Source: Dama dama
Lineage: Eukaryota > Chordata > Mammalia > Artiodactyla > Cervidae
NCBI RefSeq assembly: GCF_033118175.1
Contig: NC_083703.1
Span: 80,468,501-80,532,500, forward strand
DNA: 64,000 nucleotides
Direction: 5' to 3'
In this document: piece by piece, positions 63,795 through 64,000 of the stretch
How positions within the stretch are numbered: position 1 is the first letter of the stretch
Layout of the letters: each line of letters starts with the position of its first letter
Notes under the pieces: generated by a model
What the model was told of the DNA's origin: nothing
The model's input: only the letters and a program-made list of their open reading frames with translations
Databases searched by the model: none
Translations under genes and position numbers: made by a program

Positions 63795-64000
63795 AAGACT
63801 CCTGCCAGTTTTAAGAAGGCATTAGATGGCACAAAAGACATCATTTGGCTTTTTCCTTTCTTCACTGCTCATTGTTCATAAAAGCGTCAATTCAATTGTT
63901 CATTCCGTGTGGGAGGCACCTGGTCTGAGTGGGGAAATGGGGGTGGGATCTGTCACCTGCTATTGTTATTTCATGTCTTCTTCCTGTCCTCTCACAGGCT
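63795..64000. other. Single-copy end of window
   Basis: Nothing identifiable is seen. Confidence 0.45.

Noticed and set aside
1..64000. Endogenous retrovirus or other viral sequence
   Set aside because: I saw no LTR pairs and no gag, pol or env-type frames. The only reverse transcriptases are L1 and BovB.

Overview
The window is non-coding chromosomal DNA from a ruminant, almost certainly a bovid (cattle, sheep, goat or a relative). The main evidence is the repeat content: about 29 Bov-tA SINEs, one Bov-A2 dimer, seven BovB (RTE-type) LINE loci, a cetruminant CHR-type tRNA SINE and a young artiodactyl L1. Older mammal-wide repeats (MIR, MER5-type and other hAT-like elements, old L1, L2-like pieces) fill much of the remainder. 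I find no convincing host protein-coding gene, no functional tRNA or rRNA gene, no CRISPR array and no retroviral provirus. Most open reading frames here are fragments of repeats or chance frames. Families were assigned by eye; no repeat search was run.

Layout. 0-9.6 kb: single-copy DNA with BovB, Bov-tA and MIR copies. 9,599-10,430: a 23-unit minisatellite with a 36/37-bp period, a three-unit higher-order pattern and a homogenised right end. 10.7-18.3 kb: Bov-tA, MIR and old L1, then a GC-rich stretch with a near-consensus CTCF-type site at 18,215-18,232. 18,297-19,493: an L1 insertion with its 5' part inverted (twin priming) between 16-bp target duplications. 21.8-22.4 kb: a protein-like frame of about 180 codons with one TAG stop and splice-like borders, source gene not recognised. 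23-41 kb: mixed SINEs and single-copy DNA, including a BovB (39.1-40.2 kb) split by a Bov-tA. 41,943-47,523: a 5.55-kb L1 on the minus strand with 14-bp target duplications, an intact ORF1 and an ORF2 broken at one spot. 47.5-64 kb: a Bov-A2 dimer, a CHR SINE split by Bov-tA, an L1 3' end with a G-rich tract, a Bov-tA inside a Bov-tA, and more MIR, L1 and BovB.

How the parts relate. The only protein-coding machinery is retrotransposon-derived. L1 ORF1p and ORF2p (endonuclease/reverse transcriptase) copy L1 RNA, and L1 or BovB machinery is what mobilises the SINEs. At least ten insertions here have readable target-site duplications. Nested insertions give a relative order: MIR and CHR are older than BovB and Bov-tA. 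Several long repeat-free blocks (23.6-24.9, 29.6-31.1, 31.9-33.9, 55.5-58.1 and 62.3-63.4 kb) are the best places to look for conserved regulatory DNA, which cannot be judged from one sequence. I did not find a clearly new biological system. The items most worth checking are the protein-like frame at 21.8 kb, the minisatellite and the CTCF-like site.
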